A stretch of 32,490 nucleotides of DNA. It comes from Candidatus Omnitrophota bacterium (GTDB lineage Bacteria; Omnitrophota; Gorgyraeia; JAFGGP01). Made by a program: the position numbers and the translations under genes. Below, in pieces: positions 28,780-32,490 of this stretch (within the stretch, counting starts at the first letter, position 1; each line of letters starts with the position of its first letter). The stretch is from the NCBI GenBank assembly GCA_016930485.1, contig JAFGGP010000003.1, positions 1 through 32,490 of the forward strand, read 5' to 3'. Under the pieces are notes generated by a model. It did no database searches. It was not told where the DNA came from and saw only the letters and a list, made by a program, of their open reading frames with translations.

Positions 28780-29687
28780 TGCGAAACGCCCTCCCTGCCG
28801 GAACAGAACATTCGCCCGAGCCCCTCATCAAAGCTGCAAGGCCTAAATCCAAGATCATCGATCGCTGACCGGATATCGCAGGCAAATCCCTCTTTCAGAT
28901 GCAACAGCTGTATCGGGGCAATCCTCGCAAGACCGAGCCTGTAAAGAAAAGAGCAGATATAGTATACAGGATAAAACGGGAGATGTACTTTTGATTTTTT
29001 TAACCCCATATAATTGCAGAGCTTATCACAACACTCATCGAGGCTGATCCGTTCCCTGCCGGCAAGCGTATAGGCCCGTCTGGGCCATACAGGCAACTGA
29101 CACAACTCCCGTATGAGTGCGGTCAGGTCATCGACATAGAGCGGCTGCATAATGGATGTCCCGTCGCCGACAACAGGGATATACGGGAATGTCTTAATCG
29201 CCCTGATCAGCATACCGATATTTTTTGTATCACCGGCTCCATATATCAGTGACGGCCGCAGGATAAGAAAGGAAATGGTCGATGAACGCACCAGCTCCTC
29301 GGCCTCAAGCTTGCTCTTTTCATAGGCACCGAGGTGTGCGGAAAGGACACTCGCGGTGCTGACAAAGAGGAACCGCTTTACCTCTGCCCGGCGCGATGCG
29401 TCGATAAGATGCGCTGTCCCCCGGACGTTCGTCGCAGAGATAAGCGAATCAGAGGCCGGGCTGGTACGGGCCGCAAGGTGGATGACCGTATGGATGTCCC
29501 GGAGGGCATCGGTGAGGCCCTCGCCGGTCACCAGATCCCCGATTACAACCTCCAGCCCTTCGCGCGCGGTTATCTTCCCGGCGCTCTGAGGACGCACCAG
29601 CACACGGAGGAGGGACCCGCCGGCGAGCAATTCATCGATAAGGTGGCGGCCGACAAACCCTGTCGGGCCGGTAAGCAGTATCTTCAT
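28776..29687 (-). CDS. Extended SDR NAD(P)-dependent sugar epimerase/dehydratase
   Basis: This 303-aa Rossmann-fold protein has the G7-P-T-G-F-V-G13 dinucleotide motif, D-L at the end of beta 3 region (I-G-D-L), H-L-A-A-R, S-T-A-S and the catalytic Y-E-K-S-K. L-R-P-S-L-I-Y-G-A-G-D and a V-D-D-L segment follow. These place it among extended SDRs acting on nucleotide sugars or lipid intermediates (hopanoid-associated HpnA and complex-I NDUFA9-like members are similar). The substrate cannot be read from sequence. It begins 1 bp after the upstream radical SAM stop with GGAG 5 nt before the ATG, and overlaps the TMTC gene by 4 bp. Confidence 0.88.
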   Translation of the reverse strand: MKILLTGPTGFVGRHLIDELLAGGSLLRVLVRPQSAGKITAREGLEVVIGDLVTGEGLTDALRDIHTVIHLAARTSPASDSLISATNVRGTAHLIDASRRAEVKRFLFVSTASVLSAHLGAYEKSKLEAEELVRSSTISFLILRPSLIYGAGDTKNIGMLIRAIKTFPYIPVVGDGTSIMQPLYVDDLTALIRELCQLPVWPRRAYTLAGRERISLDECCDKLCNYMGLKKSKVHLPFYPVYYICSFLYRLGLARIAPIQLLHLKEGFACDIRSAIDDLGFRPCSFDEGLGRMFCSGREGVSQ

Positions 29688-29688
29688 C

Positions 29689-30993
29689 TCATCTCCAGAG
29701 AATGCGTTTCATGAACGCCTTCACGTACGCCCAGCGGAAATAGTAGGAGGTAAACGCCTCCTCCTTGAGGCGCAGTAAATCCCCCTTTGACAGACGGGGA
29801 TGGTCGATAACCGGGTCAAAGGAGGTGAAGTGGTCGAACTCCTCGGTCACAATCTCCTTTAACTCGTCATAACACTCGGTTCCCGGATAGGGGGCTAGCA
29901 TATTAAACGAGACGGTATGGGTGTTCAGGTGCTGTGCATAGCGAATAGTGTCGCGAATCGTCTGGAGGGTGTCCGAAAGCAGGCCGAGTATATAAAAGGC
30001 CGTCACCCGTATCTTTTTCTCATCGCAGTAGCGGATAATCATCTCCTGGTGCGCCTTGGAATCGAAGGGAAGCCGGTGTGCCGCCTTCATCACCTCTTCG
30101 CTGGCAGACTCTATACCTACGTTGATCGACCGCAGACCCGCTTCATAGAGAAGATCCAGAAGATCTATATCGAGGTCCTTGATGTGTGTCTCGCAGCCCC
30201 ACCGCAGATTGATGTTTCGTTTTATCATCAGTCGAGCAATCGCCTCGCTGCGCGAGCGGTCAATGGTAAAAATCGGATCCCGGAAAATAACGCCTCTTAT
30301 CCCGTAGGCCTTTTTCAAAAACTGCAGTTCATCCACCACGCCTTCCGGTGAACGCATACGAAAGGAAAAATTCGCCCGATAGGCACAGTACGCGCATCCG
30401 TACGGACAACCACGGGCAGACTGTACAGGTATAACGGGTCTGACGGTCAGATTCGGAAAATACGAAAATCTCCTGATGTCATATAAGCCCCATTCGGGAA
30501 AAGGCAACGCGTCCAGGTATTTTACCGGCGGGGACTCGACCATCCCTCTAAGGGTCTCTCCGTGCGCCAGCCGGTAGGCGACCGCCTCGGGTTCTCCCCT
30601 GACAATAAAATCGGCCGCCGGCTCAAAGATCTCCGGAACGTTCCCGGCGAAGGGCCCGAAAAACCCCACCGCAGCACCCCATCTCTTTTTTATCAGACGG
30701 GCAAACTTCACCTCCTCCCGGTAGTTAATAATCGAGGAGGCAACGAGGGCATAATCTACCTTCTCATTCGGCAGCGTGTCGGTGATGATAACACGGTGAC
30801 TATACCGCTCTAAAATGGCAACCATATATCCGATACTTACCTGAGGCAGAGACACGCCCCTTTTCTTTGCCTGTTCGATAAGGCGGGCCTTGAGGGAACG
30901 GCCTACCATAAAACGCGTTCCGAATCCGCCCGCCCAATCCCGGTAAAAGAGTTCACTCTGGGGATGCGGTATCTCAACGATAGCTATCTTCAT
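29689..30993 (-). CDS. B12-binding-type radical SAM protein
   Basis: In this 434-aa protein the first ~150 residues look like the cobalamin-binding-like region of B12 radical SAM proteins (Y-A-L-V-A-S-S, F-F-G-P-F-A-G, V-R-G-E-P-E), although the D-x-H-x-x-G cobalamin motif is not seen. The radical SAM core carries C196-x3-C200-x2-C203 in R-G-C-P-Y-G-C-A-Y-C and later S-I-N-V-G-I-E-S-A-S and L-A-P-Y-P-G-T. Members modify lipids, cofactors or natural products, often methylating or cyclising. Its start overlaps the stop of the upstream radical SAM gene (ATGA), so the two act together. The product is unknown. Confidence 0.9.
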   Translation of the reverse strand: MKIAIVEIPHPQSELFYRDWAGGFGTRFMVGRSLKARLIEQAKKRGVSLPQVSIGYMVAILERYSHRVIITDTLPNEKVDYALVASSIINYREEVKFARLIKKRWGAAVGFFGPFAGNVPEIFEPAADFIVRGEPEAVAYRLAHGETLRGMVESPPVKYLDALPFPEWGLYDIRRFSYFPNLTVRPVIPVQSARGCPYGCAYCAYRANFSFRMRSPEGVVDELQFLKKAYGIRGVIFRDPIFTIDRSRSEAIARLMIKRNINLRWGCETHIKDLDIDLLDLLYEAGLRSINVGIESASEEVMKAAHRLPFDSKAHQEMIIRYCDEKKIRVTAFYILGLLSDTLQTIRDTIRYAQHLNTHTVSFNMLAPYPGTECYDELKEIVTEEFDHFTSFDPVIDHPRLSKGDLLRLKEEAFTSYYFRWAYVKAFMKRILWR

Positions 30994-32078
30994 GGATGCC
31001 CCGCCTTAAAAAATGCCCGGATCGCCTGCGGTATATTCTGAACGATCGCGGGATACGCCTCACAACTCTGCCAGCACCGGCGACACCTCTTCATCCGACG
31101 GGCCGCCTCGCGAACCGAATGCCTGCCCAATAGCGAGAGTATATCATAGTTGCACTCTCTCAGCGATCCAATGGGTGTATCGAGAAAGGGGCACGGAAAT
31201 ACCTCGCCGTAGGGGTCGATGGTTGCCGTTGCCTCCAGCGCGCTGCAGCTGATCGGACTGGCGCCCCCGGTAACAAATAACCGCGCCAGCCGCAAAAACA
31301 CCCTGGGAAGCAGTTCGTCATACGGCCAAAAACGAAATTCATTCTCAAGCTGCCGCAGGAGCTCCGTTGTCTCCGCGGCATATCCCCGCACATCGATGCC
31401 GCTCTCCTGGTTATGAAAAATCCTCATCTCGTGGGCTATATTTATGAAGTACGGAATACCTTCCTTTTTGACAAATCTCACCAGATCCGGTATGTCGGCG
31501 AGATTGTCTCTGCTGATGGTGATCTGAAAAAACACCTTCATATTCCTCCGCCCGAGCCCGAGTAGTCTGGCATAGGTCTCCATAACCCGGTCAAAACAAC
31601 CCTCAACCCCCCGCAGTTCATCCTGCCGGGCGCCTAAACCATCGACACTCAAAGAGGCATAGGTAAAAAGCTCTGCGCAGCGTGATGTAATCTCATCAAA
31701 AACCGAGACGGTCCGCGCCGTGGCAATGCCGTTGGTCGGGATATTGAGGAGCGAAAAATTCCGGCACCGTTTATATGCCTTGCAGATGATCGTATCGATC
31801 TCTTCTCTGAGAAGCGGCTCGCCGCCCGTCACGTTTAGCCACAGGAGGCGCCCGCCTATACCCGTCACTATCCTGAGTACCTCATCGGTGCTTAACTCCC
31901 TCTGGAGTAAATCGGGGTTATCACGGTATATCTTCCATACGCCGCAGATACGGCATCTGCTGTTACAGCGCCAGGTCGAAATAAAGGTATATTTATAGGG
32001 GATACACGCCCTCCTCAGGAGTCTCCTCAGGGAAAGCAGGATATTTTCTTTTCCTAAGACGAGCAGTTTGTTTCTCAT
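30990..32078 (-). CDS. Radical SAM protein with SPASM-like C-terminal cysteines
   Basis: In this 362-aa protein, counted from ATG 32078, the 4Fe-4S motif is C38-x3-C42-x2-C45 in W-R-C-N-S-R-C-R-I-C. V-T-G-G-E-P-L is the SAM-binding strand, and I-P-T-N-G and A-S-L-S-V-D-G follow. The C terminus holds several Cys (I-S-C-S, F-P-C-P-F, then R-C-R-R-C-W-Q-S-C), a SPASM/twitch arrangement for extra clusters. The start is set by GGGGAGG about 8 nt upstream; a GTG at 32108 would enclose that site. SPASM proteins modify peptides or act in lipid and sugar pathways such as HpnH-like adenosyl hopane formation. The substrate here is unknown. Confidence 0.9.
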   Translation of the reverse strand: MRNKLLVLGKENILLSLRRLLRRACIPYKYTFISTWRCNSRCRICGVWKIYRDNPDLLQRELSTDEVLRIVTGIGGRLLWLNVTGGEPLLREEIDTIICKAYKRCRNFSLLNIPTNGIATARTVSVFDEITSRCAELFTYASLSVDGLGARQDELRGVEGCFDRVMETYARLLGLGRRNMKVFFQITISRDNLADIPDLVRFVKKEGIPYFINIAHEMRIFHNQESGIDVRGYAAETTELLRQLENEFRFWPYDELLPRVFLRLARLFVTGGASPISCSALEATATIDPYGEVFPCPFLDTPIGSLRECNYDILSLLGRHSVREAARRMKRCRRCWQSCEAYPAIVQNIPQAIRAFFKAGHP

Positions 32079-32122
32079 GGCACTTCCTCCCCTGTGCAAG
32101 AACGCCACAGCACCTCAGGTCT

Positions 32123-32490
32123 TCACGGCTTTTTACGCGAATAGTGCTGATATATCCACATTACATCCCTCAACATCCGCCACGAGTCGCCGATGAGATG
32201 GACCTTTGAGGCCTTGCTGTTGGTCCAGACAACCGGGATCTCCATAATCCGGTATCCGCTCAGCCGCGCCTTATAGAGCAGTTCGACATCAAAGGCGAGC
32301 GATGAGATGTGAAGCCTGTCAAACAGCACATGCACAATCTGCCGGCGGAACCCCTTAAAGCCGCACTGCGTATCCCTGATGCCCGGCAAGAGCACCAAGC
32401 GGACAATTCCGTTAAAGACACGAGCCATAACATGCCGGTACCACGGGTAGTTATAAATAAGCGCGCCGGTCACACGGCGTGACGCCACTA
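32123..32490 (-). CDS. GT2 glycosyltransferase, C-terminal part (gene continues past the window)
   Basis: The frame is open to the right edge, so the N-terminal catalytic half (DXD region) lies outside. The visible ~121 residues match the end of dolichyl/polyprenyl-phosphate sugar transferases (ALG5/DPM1 type): L-P-G-I-R-D-T-Q-C-G-F-K-G-F-R-R, then F-D-V-E-L-L-Y-K-A and G-Y-R-I-M-E-I-P-V-V-W. Such enzymes load a sugar on a polyprenyl phosphate, the donor used by GT-C enzymes like the TMTC protein at 26788. The GTG inside the frame near 32488 is not taken as a start because homology should extend upstream. Confidence 0.9.
   Translation of the reverse strand, partial: VASRRVTGALIYNYPWYRHVMARVFNGIVRLVLLPGIRDTQCGFKGFRRQIVHVLFDRLHISSLAFDVELLYKARLSGYRIMEIPVVWTNSKASKVHLIGDSWRMLRDVMWIYQHYSRKKP

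Overview
The window is 32.5 kb of bacterial DNA in which every supported gene lies on the minus strand, so transcription runs from high to low coordinates. It is dominated by a type IV pilus (T4P) / type II secretion-like assembly locus. The gene set and order (PilM-PilN fusion, PilO, PilP/GspB-like, secretin, TPR protein, MshEN-type GspE ATPase, ExeA/MshM-type AAA ATPase, PilC/GspF, plus PilV-PilW-PilX minor pilins with a DDVDDF motif) resemble MSHA (mannose-sensitive hemagglutinin) pilus loci (mshI-J-K-L-N-E-M-G and mshD-O-P) more than classical pilMNOPQ. The mix of MSHA-like T4P genes, many pseudopilins, TPR/GT-C proteins and radical SAM enzymes suggests an uncultured Gram-negative lineage of the Omnitrophota/deltaproteobacterial type. 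That placement is an inference from gene style, not proven by a marker gene.

Layout from the right (upstream) end. About 32.5-26.1 kb: a tight operon with a partial GT2 glycosyltransferase, two radical SAM proteins, an extended SDR epimerase, a TMTC-like GT-C/TPR membrane protein, a FimT/GspH pseudopilin with a very long leader, and a small two-TM HAMP protein. About 25.5-24.0 kb: a strong sigma70-type promoter, a class I cyclic-di-GMP (GEMM-I) riboswitch, an intrinsic terminator, a 106-bp inverted-repeat element, and then a secreted PilX-like protein followed by two hairpins. About 23.9-18.2 kb: an extended -10 promoter and an operon of a GspG-like pseudopilin, two small two-TM proteins and a duplicated PilV-PilW-PilX module (V-W-X-V-W-X), ending in a short membrane-anchored coiled-coil protein.

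About 18.0-5.0 kb: a near-consensus promoter leads into another two-TM protein, an intact receiver, a receiver broken by two frameshifts, a GAF histidine kinase with a degenerate GGDEF domain, a 57-aa ribbon-helix-helix protein, PilM-PilN, PilO, the PilP/GspB-like protein, the secretin, an 814-aa coiled-coil protein, a TPR protein and a two-TM protein. About 4.9-0.1 kb: a pseudo-receiver with Glu at the phospho-Asp position, the GspE/PilB/MshE ATPase, the ExeA-like ATPase and PilC/GspF, ending at a bidirectional terminator.

Taken together the locus looks like an envelope-spanning pilus or pseudopilus machine with its own signalling. Three elements connect to c-di-GMP: the riboswitch, the degenerate GGDEF domain on the kinase, and the MshEN-like domain on the ATPase. 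The least-described parts are a paralogous family of small two-TM proteins (R-aromatic/L-E-[RK]-P and D-F-F-I-[KR]-H-R motifs) threaded through the pilus operons, and the riboswitch-controlled secreted PilX-like protein. No pilT, prepilin peptidase, rRNA, tRNA, CRISPR array, transposase or phage gene was seen.
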